Positions 9,445 to 19,542 of a stretch of DNA of 64,000 nt are shown here, piece after piece. Under the pieces are notes generated by a model. That model had not been told where the DNA came from. It ran no database searches and saw only the letters and a program-made list of their open reading frames with translations. The position numbers and the translations under genes were made by a program. This DNA comes from an uncultured Pseudomonas sp. (GTDB lineage: Bacteria > Pseudomonadota > Gammaproteobacteria > Pseudomonadales > Pseudomonadaceae), in NCBI RefSeq assembly GCF_946886105.1, contig NZ_CAMPHV010000021.1, positions 16,957-80,956 on the forward strand, given 5' to 3'. Position 1 is the first letter of the stretch. Every line of letters starts with the position of its first letter.

Positions 9445-11946
9445 CTAGCCTGCATGCTCCTGTAATTTACTTTCCGCCTGCGCCAGGCGCTCGCGCGCCG
9501 CTGCCAGGGCTTCGGTCGCGCTGCTGTCGTCGCGCTCGAGTTTGCGCAAGTCGGCGCGGGCGAAGGCGACTTCGGTTTTCAATGCGCGGGTGGTCTCGTC
9601 GACTGGACGCTTATCGCTGCGGACCAGCTCTGGGGCCGGCTTGTTCGAGGCCTCTTCGGCGGCATGCAGGGCTTGCTCGGCATTGGCCAGGGCATCGCGC
9701 AGCTTGCTCAGTTCGGCTTCGTCGCTGCCAGCTTTCTCCGCCTTCTTAAGTTCTGCACGCTTCATCGCCAATTCGATCTTGGCTTTCTTCAGCGGATCGA
9801 TTTCCGAGGCCCCTTGCGCGGCCGGGGCAGGAGCGACGGGCGCCTGGCTTTCCAGGCTGGCCAAAAGTTGTTCGGCGGCTTGCAGTTGTTCGCGCAGCTG
9901 TTGCAGTTCGCTGTGCTGTTCTTCGCTGGGCGCTTCGAGTTTCTCCAGCTTGCGCACTTGGGCGCGCAGCATGGCGGCGTCGATCTTGGCTTTTTTCAGC
10001 GCACCGTCATCGGCGACGGGCTTTGCGCTTGGCGCCGGCGCTTCAACCTGCAGGCTGGCGAGCAACTTTTCCGCCGCTTCCAATTGGCCGCGCAGCTGTT
10101 GCAGTTCGCTGTGCTGCTCCTCGGTTGGCGCTTCGAGTTTCTCCAGCTTGCGCACCTGAGCGCGCAGCATGGCAGCGTCGATCTTGGCCTTTTTCAGGGC
10201 GCCATCGTCGACCGCCGGGGCATTCATCGCGGGGGCGGAGGCCATGGCCGCATCCAGGGCCTGCTGCGCAGCTGCAGCGGCGCTGCGTAACTCGTCGACC
10301 TGCGCCTGCATTTCAGCGGTGGCATGGGCGGCCAGCTGCTTTTCGGCTTTCTTCAGCGCGACCTGGGCCATGCTGGCTTCGATCTTCAGTTTTTTCTGCG
10401 CATCGCTGAGCCCGCTCGGGGTGGCCGCTGGCGCTGCGCTGCTTGCTGCAGGGTTGACCGCAGGCGCCTCGGCTTGGGCGGCTTTGGCGCGGGCGGCGCG
10501 CTCGGCGCGGGCCTGGCGTTCGGCTTCCTTCTGTTCTTCGGCGCGGCGCAGGCGCTCCTGGCGCAACTCGAAGCGCTGCTTGGAATGCTCGGCCTTGAGC
10601 TGCTTCTGTTCCAGCTCACGAATTTCGCCCTTGGCCGCGCGGTAGTACTGCACCAGCGGGATGCTCGAGGGGCAGACGTAAGCACAGGCGCCGCATTCGA
10701 TGCAATCGAACAGGTTATGCGCCTTGAGCTGCTCGTGTTCCTGGCCGATGGCAAAGAAGTGCAACTGCTGCGGCAGCAAGCTGGCCGGGCAGGCCTCGGC
10801 GCATTCGCCGCAACGGATGCACGGCATGGCCGGCGGCGGTGGCGGCAGTTCGGCTTCGGTGGCGGCGAGCAGGCAGTTGGTGGTCTTGATCAGCGGCACG
10901 TCGAAATCGGGCAGGGTGAAGCCCATCATCGGCCCGCCCATGATCAGGCGGTTAAGGCGGTCGCGCTGCAGCCCGGCGAATTCCAGCAATTCGGCGACTG
11001 GCGTACCGAGCAGCGCCTCGACGTTCATCGGCTGCGCCAGGGCCTCGCCGGTGAGGGTGGTGATCCGCGCGATCAGGGGTTTGCCGAGCAGCACCGCATC
11101 ATGGATCGCCACGGCGCTGCCGACGTTCTGGCAGAGAATGCCGATATCCGCCGGCAGGCCGCCGGAGGGCACTTCGACGCCGGTGAGAATCTGAATCAGC
11201 TGCTTCTCGCCGCCGGACGGGTACTTGGTCGGGAACACCCGTACGCTGAACGGCCGCGTGCCAATCGCCGTTTTTACCGCCGCGATGGCTTCGGGCTTGT
11301 TGTCCTCGATGCCGATCAGCACCTGCTCGGGCTGGATCAGATGCGCGAGTATCTCGATGCCGCTGACCAGCTCGCTGGCTTTCTCGCGCATCAGCAGATC
11401 GTCGGCGGTGATATAGGGCTCGCACTCGGTGCCGTTGATGATCAGTGTGTGGATCTTCTGCGTCGGCCGCGCGGTGAGTTTCACCGCGGTGGGGAAGCCC
11501 GCGCCGCCGAGGCCACTGATACCGGCCTGGCGAATGATTTCCAACACGGCGCTGGTGTCGAGTTCGCGGTAGTCCGGGTGCGGTGTCAGCTCGGTCCATT
11601 GTTCCAGGCCGTCGCTGTCGATGACGATGGCCGGGGCGAGCATCCCTGATACGTGCGGGTAAGGCTGCGGGCCGATAAAACTGACGGTGCCCGAGGTCGG
11701 CGCATGCACCGGCACGCTGACGAAACCGTTGGCGGCGGCGATCAGTTGGCCTTTGCGTACGTATTCGCCGAGGGTGACCACGGGCTCCGCCGCGACGCCA
11801 ATATGCTGGTTGAGCGGCAGTACCAGGCGCTTGGGCAGCGGTGCGCGCTGGATCGGCGTGCGGTTCGACAGGGTTTTACGTTCCGCCGGGTGAGTGCCGC
11901 CGGGAATGTCCCACACCTTGGCATCGTGGTTATGCATCGCCGTCAT
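9445..11946 (-). CDS. rnfC: Electron transport complex subunit RnfC/RsxC with repeat tail
   Basis: Peripheral, NADH- and ferredoxin-facing subunit of Rnf. 833 residues from the ATG at 11944-11946, which overlaps the rnfB stop; the reading frame continues upstream through rnfB but that part is not RnfC. Domains: N-terminal barrel-sandwich region, NADH/FMN-binding core ([13 protein letters not shown]), then two [4Fe-4S] motifs ([24 protein letters not shown]). The last ~400 residues are an Ala/Lys/Glu coiled-coil tail with several [24 protein letters not shown] repeats, two of them nearly identical with a 198-bp period. Tails of this kind are known in gammaproteobacterial RnfC but vary in copy number. 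Confidence 0.95.
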   Translation of the reverse strand: MTAMHNHDAKVWDIPGGTHPAERKTLSNRTPIQRAPLPKRLVLPLNQHIGVAAEPVVTLGEYVRKGQLIAAANGFVSVPVHAPTSGTVSFIGPQPYPHVSGMLAPAIVIDSDGLEQWTELTPHPDYRELDTSAVLEIIRQAGISGLGGAGFPTAVKLTARPTQKIHTLIINGTECEPYITADDLLMREKASELVSGIEILAHLIQPEQVLIGIEDNKPEAIAAVKTAIGTRPFSVRVFPTKYPSGGEKQLIQILTGVEVPSGGLPADIGILCQNVGSAVAIHDAVLLGKPLIARITTLTGEALAQPMNVEALLGTPVAELLEFAGLQRDRLNRLIMGGPMMGFTLPDFDVPLIKTTNCLLAATEAELPPPPPAMPCIRCGECAEACPASLLPQQLHFFAIGQEHEQLKAHNLFDCIECGACAYVCPSSIPLVQYYRAAKGEIRELEQKQLKAEHSKQRFELRQERLRRAEEQKEAERQARAERAARAKAAQAEAPAVNPAASSAAPAATPSGLSDAQKKLKIEASMAQVALKKAEKQLAAHATAEMQAQVDELRSAAAAAQQALDAAMASAPAMNAPAVDDGALKKAKIDAAMLRAQVRKLEKLEAPTEEQHSELQQLRGQLEAAEKLLASLQVEAPAPSAKPVADDGALKKAKIDAAMLRAQVRKLEKLEAPSEEQHSELQQLREQLQAAEQLLASLESQAPVAPAPAAQGASEIDPLKKAKIELAMKRAELKKAEKAGSDEAELSKLRDALANAEQALHAAEEASNKPAPELVRSDKRPVDETTRALKTEVAFARADLRKLERDDSSATEALAAARERLAQAESKLQEHAG
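9851..10246 (-). repeat. 198-bp tandem repeat inside rnfC tail
   Basis: Two nearly identical units offset by 198 bp (for example, GTTGCAGTTCGCTGTGCTG starts at 9900 and again at 10098), encoding about 66 residues each. More diverged copies of the same helical motif lie on both sides within rnfC. Boundaries are approximate. Confidence 0.85.
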
Positions 11947-12518
11947 GCCGCCTGTCCCCGGTCGCTGGCGATCAATTGTCCAGGTGCCAAGGGTTTGCTC
12001 CACTTCCAGGTCTGTACGTTGCTGCCCACTTCGATCATGTCGATGCAGTCCACCGGGCAAGGCTCGACGCACAGGTCGCAGCCGGTGCATTCGGAAACGA
12101 TCACCGTGTGCATCTGTTTGGCCGCGCCGAGGATGGCGTCCACCGGGCAGGCCTGGATGCATTTGGTGCAACCGATGCACTCGGCTTCGCGGATATAGGC
12201 GACCATCTGCGGCTTTTCGCCTTCCACCGCGTCCAGGGGCTCGGCTTCGACATCCAGCAAGTCGGCGAGGGCTTGAATCGTCGCTTCGCCGCCCGGCGGG
12301 CACTTGTTGATCTTGTCGCCGGCGGCAATCGCCTCGGCATAGGGCTTGCAGCCGGGATAGCCGCATTGGCCGCATTGGGTTTGCGGCAGCAGGGCATTGA
12401 CTTGCTCGGCAATCGGGTCGCCCTCGACCTTGAAGCGCACCGCGGCGAACCCGAGGATCGCCCCGCCTACCAGGCACAGCGCGAGCAACGCCAGTACGGC
12501 GATCAGCACTACGCTCAT
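11943..12518 (-). CDS. rnfB: Electron transport complex subunit RnfB/RsxB
   Basis: Multi-cluster ferredoxin-like entry subunit of Rnf. 191 residues: an N-terminal transmembrane anchor (residues ~4-26), a four-Cys cluster motif ([15 protein letters not shown], with a further Cys in NKCPPGG), and two [4Fe-4S] ferredoxin motifs ([24 protein letters not shown]). The ATG overlaps the rnfA stop and the gene's own stop overlaps the rnfC start. Confidence 0.97.
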   Translation of the reverse strand: MSVVLIAVLALLALCLVGGAILGFAAVRFKVEGDPIAEQVNALLPQTQCGQCGYPGCKPYAEAIAAGDKINKCPPGGEATIQALADLLDVEAEPLDAVEGEKPQMVAYIREAECIGCTKCIQACPVDAILGAAKQMHTVIVSECTGCDLCVEPCPVDCIDMIEVGSNVQTWKWSKPLAPGQLIASDRGQAA

Positions 12519-13099
12519 AGCTTGATCAACCCGGTAAAGCCCATAAAGGCCAGGGACATCAAGCCCGCGGTAACCATGCCGATGGCGGCGCCATGGAACG
12601 ATTTCGGCACATCGGCGATGGCGATGCGTTCGCGCATGGCGGCAAACAGCACCAGCACCAGGGAAAAGCCCAAACCGGCGGCGAAACCGTTGGCGGTAGC
12701 GGTGATAAAGGTGAACTCGGCCTTGTTGGCATTGAGAAGTGCGACGCCGAGGACGATGCAGTTGGTGGTGATCAGCGGCAGAAAGATGCCCAGCACGCGG
12801 TACAGCAGCGGGCTGGTCTTATTCACCACCATCTCGGTGAACTGCACCACCACGGCAATCACCAGAATAAAGCTGATGGTGCGCAGGAACTCGATATCCA
12901 GCGGCTTGAGCACGTACTGCTGGATCAGGTAGCTGCACATCGCCGCCAGGGTCAGCACGAAGGTGGTGGCGAGCGACAGGCCAATAGCCGTCTCGATCTT
13001 CTTCGACACGCCCATAAACGGGCACAGGCCGAGGAACTGCACCAGCACGAAATTATTGACCAGGATGGCGCTGACCATGATCAAGGCGAGTTCGGTCAT
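12515..13099 (-). CDS. rnfA: Electron transport complex subunit RnfA/RsxA
   Basis: First gene of the rnf operon: a six-helix integral membrane subunit paralogous to RnfE. 194 residues from [16 protein letters not shown], the family start; the open frame reaches 13189 but the extra 30 residues are not conserved. [18 protein letters not shown] and [16 protein letters not shown] are the signatures. Transcription diverges from the pilin operon across about 275 bases. Confidence 0.97.
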   Translation of the reverse strand: MTELALIMVSAILVNNFVLVQFLGLCPFMGVSKKIETAIGLSLATTFVLTLAAMCSYLIQQYVLKPLDIEFLRTISFILVIAVVVQFTEMVVNKTSPLLYRVLGIFLPLITTNCIVLGVALLNANKAEFTFITATANGFAAGLGFSLVLVLFAAMRERIAIADVPKSFHGAAIGMVTAGLMSLAFMGFTGLIKL

Positions 13100-13374
13100 T
13101 ACTGGGTTCCGTGGGGCGGACTGGGGCTGAAGAAAGGCGCTTATTATCAAGAACTCGCCGCATTGCTGCAAATCAGGAAGTGCCAGCACCGCTCAGCGCC
13201 CTTAGGGGGCCTTTTATCCTACATCTTCGCCGCTCATCGTTTTTTTTTCATGGCACTGCGCCAGCGTGACTAATCTCAGGTAACGCGAAGGAGAACGCGG
13301 CATTAGTTTCCTGCCAGCGGACGGTGATGAATCAGCGCTTATTTAGTGCTGTTGTCCGGTGGAGGAGTATTGCT
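13100..13374. other. Divergent intergenic region rnfA / pilin operon
   Basis: 275 bases with no convincing gene. It must hold the promoters of both operons, but I could not place clean -35/-10 pairs. A weak sigma-54-like TGGCAC near 13251 lacks a proper -12 element. A long T run lies about 13239-13247. Confidence 0.5.
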
Positions 13375-13767
13375 GTGGCGCATCGGCAGTCGCGTGGTTT
13401 TACTCTTATCGAGCTGATGATCGTGATCGTGATCATCGGCATTCTAGCGGCTATCGCCCTTCCTAATTACCAACAGTACATCCTGCGCAGCAATCGCGTG
13501 GCCGCTCAAGCGGAAATGATGGATATCGCCAATCGGCAAAAGCAGTTTCTCATCGCCAATCGTGCCTATGCCAGCAAGACCGCTCTAGAAGCTTCAGGGT
13601 ATGCGTTACCTGCTGATCTCGGTTCCCGCTATAGCTATGCGATAACCGTTGGCACCGGCACTTTACCGACCTTCGTTATTACATTTACTGCCATTGGGGC
13701 GCAGGTGGCCGATGGCGACCTCTCGTTGACCAGTGGTGGCGTAAAGTCTCCTGTTGATAAATGGTGA
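13375..13767 (+). CDS. pilE: PilE-like minor type IV pilin
   Basis: Minor pilin with a class III prepilin leader cleaved by PilD. The GTG start at 13375 is preferred because GGAGGAG lies 7 bases upstream; it gives an 8-residue leader (MAHRQSRG) before [17 protein letters not shown]. The ATG at 13324 would make an unlikely 25-residue leader. 130 residues; Glu5 of the mature pilin is present, and the N-terminal helix is followed by a short globular part containing [15 protein letters not shown]. First gene of the pilin operon here, whereas PilE is usually last. Confidence 0.88.
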   Translation: MAHRQSRGFTLIELMIVIVIIGILAAIALPNYQQYILRSNRVAAQAEMMDIANRQKQFLIANRAYASKTALEASGYALPADLGSRYSYAITVGTGTLPTFVITFTAIGAQVADGDLSLTSGGVKSPVDKW

Positions 13768-13772
13768 CCTGT

Positions 13773-14330
13773 ATGACGACCATTCGGGACAAAGAGGGCG
13801 GAATCAGCTTGATCGAGGTTTTGGTCACTTTGGTCATTCTGGCTGTAGGCATGTTGGGCGTTATGGGTATGCAGGCGCGCTTGCAGCAGTCGGAAGCAGA
13901 GGTGTATCAACGCACCCAGGCGTTGATCCTATTGCAGGATATGGCCAGTCGGTTGGCGGCAAACCGTAATCAGGCGGCCAGCTATGTCACTGGCTCGGGC
14001 AGTCCTCTGGGCGTAGGTATGACTTGTCCGGCAGCGGGTACTACGCAGCTGGGGCGTGATCGTGCGGAGTGGTGCAACGCCCTGCAGGGCGCAGCAGAAG
14101 CGGATACTACGGGCAACGTTGGCGCAATGCTGGGTGGTCGGGGTTGCGTCGAGTCGCTGGGCTCTGGTCAATACCTGATCACAGTGGCATGGCAAGGGCT
14201 CGGCGCACTATCGACACCGCCAAGTGGCACGGCCTGTGGTGCCAATAGCTACAACTTGGCTGATAGCGAATGCACAGATGATCGCTGCCGCCGGGTAGTT
14301 ACTACCGTAGTAAGGGTGGCCGCCCTATGA
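13773..14330 (+). CDS. pilV: Minor type IV pilin PilV-like
   Basis: Minor pilin believed to help prime pilus assembly at the tip. 185 residues from the ATG at 13773 (GGTGA just upstream); an ATG at 13761 has no ribosome site. The leader ends MTTIRDKEGG, followed by ISLIEVLVTLVILAVGMLG, with Glu5 present and Ile rather than Phe at +1. The C-terminal half has several Cys (TCPAAGT, EWCNAL, GRGCVE, TACGAN, SECTDDRC), probably disulfide-bonded. The stop overlaps the pilW start as ATGA. Confidence 0.88.
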   Translation: MTTIRDKEGGISLIEVLVTLVILAVGMLGVMGMQARLQQSEAEVYQRTQALILLQDMASRLAANRNQAASYVTGSGSPLGVGMTCPAAGTTQLGRDRAEWCNALQGAAEADTTGNVGAMLGGRGCVESLGSGQYLITVAWQGLGALSTPPSGTACGANSYNLADSECTDDRCRRVVTTVVRVAAL

Positions 14331-15442
14331 ACAGGTTGACTCTGGCGACTGGGCCGCAATCCAGAGGTTTTGGTCTGATTGAATTGTTGGTCGCTATGGC
14401 TATCGGCTTGCTGCTGATGGGGGCGACCTTGAAACTGTACCTCGATCTCAGTCGCAGCAATCAGGAAATGGAGCGGGTCAACCAGCAGGTAGAGGCCGGC
14501 GGCATGGCTATCCAGATACTGCGTGAGGATTTGATGCATGCCGGATTTTGGAATGGCTATGTGCCCGACTTCGATGACCTGACCTATGCCGGTGTGCCGG
14601 CTGACTACCCAACGGCCGTGCCAGATCCTTGCCTGGCATTTGCCAGTTGGACTGCAACTGACAAAACCAATCGCTTGGGCATGGGCATCCAGCTTTATGA
14701 GGATGTACCGACGGGTTGCGCAACCCAGTTGCCCGACCGCGTGCCTGGCAGCGATGTGTTGGTCGTACGCTATGCGCAGACCTGTTTGCCGGGGGCGGCC
14801 AACTGCGCGGTACTCAATGCGTCCGATATCTACTTCCAGGCCTCTCAATGTGACACTGATGCGGCCCGCTACTCCATCGAGCTTGGAGGGGGCGGCACGC
14901 TAACCAGGCGCGACTGCACTGCTATCGCTGAGCGCCGGCAGTGGGTGAACAACATTTATTATCTGCGTACCTATTCGGCGGCGGGCGATGGTATCCCCAC
15001 GTTGATGCGTTCCAGTTTCTCTGCTGGCGTTCAGCAGCCGGCGCAGGTCTTGATTGAAGGTGTCGAGGCCATGCGTTTTGAACTAGGCGTGGATCAGGTC
15101 AGCGATGCAGGCTTGGCCGTGGATTTCACCTCGACCGTGGCATGGAGCAATCCGGAAGTGCGCACTTCACCGACCAATCGTGGCGATGGTGCGGCAGATA
15201 CTCTGTGTCGTGCTACGACCTGCACTTTGGCCAATCAGGTCAATGCGGTCATGGTCAAGGCTTACCTACTGATCAGGACCCTGAATCAGTCCCAAGGTTA
15301 CTCCTCTGGCAAGACCTATTTCGTTGGTGATCCGAGCGACAGTGATGCGGATTTCGGTCCCTTCAGCGATGGCTTCAAGCGCCATGTCTATACGACCAGT
15401 GTGCGCCTCACCAATGTCTCCGGTCGGAGGGAAACTCCATGA
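14327..15442 (+). CDS. pilW: Minor type IV pilin PilW-like
   Basis: Large minor pilin. 371 residues with the leader MNRLTLATGPQSRG before FGLIELLVAMAIGLLLMGATL (Glu5 present). The C-terminal globular domain is large, consistent with the PilW/PilJ class, and contains the conserved-looking IEGVEAMRFELGVD near residue 250. It overlaps pilV and pilX by 4 bases each, so the three are translationally coupled. Confidence 0.88.
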   Translation: MNRLTLATGPQSRGFGLIELLVAMAIGLLLMGATLKLYLDLSRSNQEMERVNQQVEAGGMAIQILREDLMHAGFWNGYVPDFDDLTYAGVPADYPTAVPDPCLAFASWTATDKTNRLGMGIQLYEDVPTGCATQLPDRVPGSDVLVVRYAQTCLPGAANCAVLNASDIYFQASQCDTDAARYSIELGGGGTLTRRDCTAIAERRQWVNNIYYLRTYSAAGDGIPTLMRSSFSAGVQQPAQVLIEGVEAMRFELGVDQVSDAGLAVDFTSTVAWSNPEVRTSPTNRGDGAADTLCRATTCTLANQVNAVMVKAYLLIRTLNQSQGYSSGKTYFVGDPSDSDADFGPFSDGFKRHVYTTSVRLTNVSGRRETP

Positions 15443-15918
15443 AGACCCTGCAGCGTACGCAACAAGGTGTGGTTCTGATTGTCGGGCTCGTGATGTTGCT
15501 ACTGGTTACCCTGCTGGTAGCCAGTGCTTTTACCTTGAGTTCAGGCAGTCTGGATGCGGTCAGCAACCAGCAATGGCGCAGTGAGGCGGTCGCGGCAGCC
15601 GATGCTGCTCTGGAACAGGTGATTGGTTCTGCTTTCACGACCTCACCCCAAGCGCAGACGATCCCCGTTGATATCAACCAGGACAGCACCAGCGAGTATC
15701 AAGTTGCCGTCACCCAGCCAGTTTGTGAACGGACGACCCTGGCTGCCAGCGCTGCCCCCAGTAGTGTGACGCTGGCTGGAATTTCCAATAACACCTGGAA
15801 CACTGTGTTTGCCATGCAGGCCAGCGTGAATGACGCGGTGACCGGGGCTGCGGTGCAAGTGCGCTCGGGTGTTCGAGTGCTATTGAGCGATTCACAAAAG
15901 CAATTGCTGTGTCCTTAA
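15439..15918 (+). CDS. pilX: Minor type IV pilin PilX-like
   Basis: Minor pilin of the PilX/GspK-like tip class. 159 residues; the leader ends QQG and the helix reads VVLIVGLVMLLLVTLLVASA. Position 5 of the mature protein is Val, not Glu, as expected for tip-type pseudopilins lacking Glu5. The segment WRSEAVAAADAALEQ matches the PilX family. It overlaps pilW by 4 bases and is followed 25 bases later by pilY1, its usual partner. Confidence 0.87.
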   Translation: MKTLQRTQQGVVLIVGLVMLLLVTLLVASAFTLSSGSLDAVSNQQWRSEAVAAADAALEQVIGSAFTTSPQAQTIPVDINQDSTSEYQVAVTQPVCERTTLAASAAPSSVTLAGISNNTWNTVFAMQASVNDAVTGAAVQVRSGVRVLLSDSQKQLLCP

Positions 15919-15943
15919 TGCGTGTTGGCGAGAGGTATTGGCC

Positions 15944-18900
15944 ATGAAGTCCATATTTGGTTGGGTATTACTCGTTGCTAACATGGGAATGAGTACTACA
16001 ATATTGGCGGAAGATATCGATTTGTTTGTCTCGAGTCCACCGACGGGCGGCGAAGCACCTAATGTATTGATAATTTTAGATAATACATCAAATTGGAATT
16101 CTAGATATACAAATGAAATGGCAGCTATTAAGTCCGTCATCAACGGGTTGCCGGTGGACAAATTGCGTGTTGGCTTGATGATGTTTACCGAAACAGGTTC
16201 CGGTAATACGGGGGAGAAAGGTGGATATATAAGAGCTGCTATACGTCTTATTACAGCAGCTACAAAACCATTGTATTACGATTTAGTGAATAGTATTGGG
16301 GCGGGGGACAAGGGGAATAATGTTCAGTTTGCTCGGGCTATGGAGGAAAGTTATCGTTATTTTTCTGCAATTGCGCCTTATGCGGGCAACAATAAGGTGA
16401 AGGTGGATTTTCTGGGTAACACTGGCGTGAGCACACAATCCGATGCCGTTTACTCACTGAATGGCAATGCGTTGGCTTCAAAAACGGCTACACAGTACAA
16501 TAGTCCAATAGCTTCGGGTTGTGCAAAGAATTTCATAATTTTTATTAGTAATGGTGCGGCAGATAGCAACTCCAACGAAAACAGCACAACGAATCTTAAT
16601 GATTTCGGAGGAAGTGGAAGTGTAGTGGAAATTCCCATTAGCCCTTCTCAATTACAGTCGAACCCAGGGGATGAATGGGCGCGCTTTATGAAAAAAAGCG
16701 CTTTAGGCATCACGACTTATACTGTTGAAATTGATCGAGTTACCAACAGTACTGTTGGAAGATCGATGACTGCTCTGATGCAGAGTGCGGCGCGGGTTAG
16801 TAGTGGTAAATACTTCGCTGTGTCTAATAGCGCCACTCAGGTCGCGGACGCCCTGAACTCCATTTTCTCAGAAATCCAATCGGTCAACAGTGTGTTCGCC
16901 TCGGTCAGCTTGCCAGTCAGCGTCAATACTCAGGGCACTTATCTGAATCAGGTTTTTGTCGGTATGTTTCGTCCGGACGCCGATGGCTTACCGCGCTGGA
17001 TGGGCAACCTCAAACAGTACAAACTGGGCTTGGTCAATACGGATCTGCGGTTGCTGGATGCTAATAGCAATAGCGCGATCAACGCTACCACGGGCTTTGT
17101 GACCGAGTGTGCTCGTAGTTTCTGGACACCCACTGCGGCCGATAGCTATTGGGCGTTTGCGCCACGCGGTGAGTGCTTAACTGTTACTGATTCAGGCAAT
17201 TCGAACTATCCAGACGGCAATGTCGTCGAGAAGGGCGCGCAGGCCTATAACTTGCGTCAGGGACTAACACGTACGGTCAAAACCTGCTCGCCAACTTTCT
17301 CATCCTGCACATCGCTGACTAATTTTAATGACGGCAATGCTGCTATCACTGACAGTCTATTAGGGGTTAGCGCCGCCGAGCGCACCAATATAATCAGTTG
17401 GGCCTTAGGGCAGGATTTGCAAAATGAGAATGGCGACCTAGTCTCGGGTAATCCTAATACTGCCGATACTCGGGCATCTGTCCATGGCGATGTAGTGCAC
17501 TCGAGGCCAGTGGCCATCAATTACGGTAGCGATGCCAGCCCAGATGTGGTGGTGTTCTATGGTGGCAACGATGGCATGCTGCGTGCGGTAAACGGAGATC
17601 GGGATGGTAGCTTCAGCGGCTATGCTGCGGGTCGTGAGATCTGGTCGTTTATGGCACCGGAGTCCTATAGCAATATCAAACGCTTATATGACAATACGGT
17701 AAGCATCAGCTACAAGGGCACCACCATAACCAGCCCTGCGCCCCAGCCCAAGCCCTATGGTTTCGATGGTCCTGTAACGGCGATCAAGGACAGCAGTAGT
17801 GCCTGGCTCTACGCTACTATGCGTCGCGGTGGTCGTGTGCTTTATGCTTTCGACGTAACTAACCCGACTGCACCAAGCCTGAAGTGGAAGAAGGGCTGCC
17901 CGAATAATTTCCCGACTACGGGAACTGTCGATGATACCGGCTGCACAACAGGATTCAGTGGCATTGGCCAGACTTGGTCCTCACCCAAAGTGCTCAAATC
18001 TGCCGGTTATGGTTCGGGTGCAAGCAATATGTTGATCATGGGCGGTGGCTATGACACCTGTGAAGATGGTGATCCGAACACATGCACGACCTCTAACAAG
18101 GGCAACAAAATCTACGTCATGGATGCAGATACCGGTGCTTTGCTGAAGACCTTCGATACAGATCGTGGAGTAATTGCTGATGTCACCGTGGTTCCAGATA
18201 GTTCCGGTAGGGCCATTTACGCTTACGCAGTAGATCTGGGGGGCAATCTCTATCGAATCACGATTGGCGCCTTGGCTCCGGCTTCTTGGACCATGACCAA
18301 ACTGGCCTCCCTCGGTTGTAATACCACGGCCAGTTGCACGAATAATCGCAAGTTCATGTTTGCCCCGGACGTGGTAGCGGATGCTGGCGGTTACTTGGTG
18401 CTAATGGGCAGTGGTGACCGTGAGAAGCCGCTGCTCAGCTATACCGGCGCCGCCAGCGTAAGCAATTACTTCTTTATGGTGAAAGATCAGCCTGCGGATG
18501 CAACTTGGCTTTCCTCGGAAAGCGGCACCTGCGGCAGCGCTGTTATCTGCCGTGACTCTCTCCAGCCAATACTGAGCACTGCCACGCCCACTGCTTCGGA
18601 TCTGGCCAGCAAGAAGGGCTGGTATCTGGGCATGGCGTCCACCGAACAGGTGGTGACTTCAGCCATTACGGTGTTCGGCTTGGTGACTTTCAGTACTCAT
18701 CAGCCAGCGGTGGCGACACCAGGGGTCTGTTCGAGCTTGGGCGAGTCGCGGGTCTATAACATTGGTTATGAGGATGCGGAAGGGCCTGATGGCATACGCT
18801 TCCAAGACTTGGCTGGTGATGGTTTGCCACCCTCACCGGTAGCCGGCATGGTGACCCTGGACGATGGGACTACTGTGCCCTTCGTTATCGGCGCCAATCC

Positions 18901-18988
18901 GGATTCTCCTCTGGAGGGCAGTCCGCCGGTTACACCACCGTCGCTGACTCAGCCGACGTCGCGGGTGTACTGGAATATTGAGCACTAG
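15944..18988 (+). CDS. pilY1: PilY1-like pilus tip adhesin
   Basis: Pilus-associated adhesin/mechanosensor. 1014 residues from the ATG at 15944 (AGAGG 8 bases upstream; a TTG at 15938 is too close to it). Signal peptide to about residue 22 (TTILA). Residues ~40-305 form a von Willebrand A-like domain with a MIDAS-like LDNTSNW at 45-51. After ~residue 305 comes the beta-propeller, containing GGNDGMLRAVNGDRDG, the PilY1 hallmark. Odd: the DNA for the first ~300 codons is AT-rich (about 40-50% GC in most lines I counted by eye, one line near 30%), the rest about 57-63%. The P. aeruginosa protein is ~1160 residues, so this one is shorter. Confidence 0.9.
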   Translation: MKSIFGWVLLVANMGMSTTILAEDIDLFVSSPPTGGEAPNVLIILDNTSNWNSRYTNEMAAIKSVINGLPVDKLRVGLMMFTETGSGNTGEKGGYIRAAIRLITAATKPLYYDLVNSIGAGDKGNNVQFARAMEESYRYFSAIAPYAGNNKVKVDFLGNTGVSTQSDAVYSLNGNALASKTATQYNSPIASGCAKNFIIFISNGAADSNSNENSTTNLNDFGGSGSVVEIPISPSQLQSNPGDEWARFMKKSALGITTYTVEIDRVTNSTVGRSMTALMQSAARVSSGKYFAVSNSATQVADALNSIFSEIQSVNSVFASVSLPVSVNTQGTYLNQVFVGMFRPDADGLPRWMGNLKQYKLGLVNTDLRLLDANSNSAINATTGFVTECARSFWTPTAADSYWAFAPRGECLTVTDSGNSNYPDGNVVEKGAQAYNLRQGLTRTVKTCSPTFSSCTSLTNFNDGNAAITDSLLGVSAAERTNIISWALGQDLQNENGDLVSGNPNTADTRASVHGDVVHSRPVAINYGSDASPDVVVFYGGNDGMLRAVNGDRDGSFSGYAAGREIWSFMAPESYSNIKRLYDNTVSISYKGTTITSPAPQPKPYGFDGPVTAIKDSSSAWLYATMRRGGRVLYAFDVTNPTAPSLKWKKGCPNNFPTTGTVDDTGCTTGFSGIGQTWSSPKVLKSAGYGSGASNMLIMGGGYDTCEDGDPNTCTTSNKGNKIYVMDADTGALLKTFDTDRGVIADVTVVPDSSGRAIYAYAVDLGGNLYRITIGALAPASWTMTKLASLGCNTTASCTNNRKFMFAPDVVADAGGYLVLMGSGDREKPLLSYTGAASVSNYFFMVKDQPADATWLSSESGTCGSAVICRDSLQPILSTATPTASDLASKKGWYLGMASTEQVVTSAITVFGLVTFSTHQPAVATPGVCSSLGESRVYNIGYEDAEGPDGIRFQDLAGDGLPPSPVAGMVTLDDGTTVPFVIGANPDSPLEGSPPVTPPSLTQPTSRVYWNIEH

Positions 18989-18998
18989 GAGCATGCAG

Positions 18999-19529
18999 AT
19001 GAGTATCTGGTCAGCTCTGAAACGCTGCAGGGGCTTCACTTTGGTGGAGCTGATGATTGTGATAACAATCCTGGCCGTATTGGCAACGATTGCTTTGCCG
19101 GCGTTCGACAGCTTTATCCTGGGTAACCGCTTGCGTACTTACTCCAATGATTTCGCTGCCGCTGCTCGCTTGGCGCGTAGTGAGGCGCTCAAACGCAACG
19201 GTCAAGTTCAGCTATGCATGTCCGCTGATGGTGCTACTTGCACTACCGTGGGTAGTTGGGAGCAGGGCTGGCTGGTTCTTAGCCTGGGGCCCGATCTGGG
19301 CAGCACCAGTGATGATGTGGTTGTGCGTGCCTGGCCAGCAGCCAACACCGGTTATCACCTGAACGCAAGTGTCACCAGCCTAACATTCACGGCCACTGGT
19401 CTGGGGCCGGGGATGTCCGTAACCGTGTGTCGGGCAAGCCCGACCTTAGGCACTCAGGAGCGTCTTGTTACAGTGTCGACCTTGGGGCGAACCGCTGTGA
19501 CGAAAACAGCCACGGGGACTTGTTCCTGA
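18999..19529 (+). CDS. GspH/FimT-family minor pilin (FimU/FimT-like)
   Basis: 176 residues from the ATG at 18999 (AGGAG 8 bases upstream; earlier TTG and ATG starts are too close to that site). Leader MSIWSALKRCRG, then FTLVELMIVITILAVLATIALP; the GspH-type motif FAAAARLARSEALKRNG follows at about residues 50-65. Cys pairs lie in LCMSADGATC and VTVCRA, with a C-terminal TGTCS. In an operon with pilVWXY1E it would fill the FimU role, but here it is the last gene instead of the first. FimT versus FimU cannot be decided by eye. Confidence 0.85.
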   Translation: MSIWSALKRCRGFTLVELMIVITILAVLATIALPAFDSFILGNRLRTYSNDFAAAARLARSEALKRNGQVQLCMSADGATCTTVGSWEQGWLVLSLGPDLGSTSDDVVVRAWPAANTGYHLNASVTSLTFTATGLGPGMSVTVCRASPTLGTQERLVTVSTLGRTAVTKTATGTCS

Positions 19530-19542
19530 GGCTGAGCAGGCT

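Noticed and set aside
11947..12477. N-terminal extension of rnfC to 1010 residues
   Set aside because: It reads rnfB in another frame; the ATG at 11944-11946, overlapping the rnfB stop, gives the normal RnfC N-terminus.
13251..13267. Sigma-54 promoter for the pilin operon
   Set aside because: TGGCAC is present but the -12 element reads CAGC rather than TTGC and no enhancer-binding gene is nearby.
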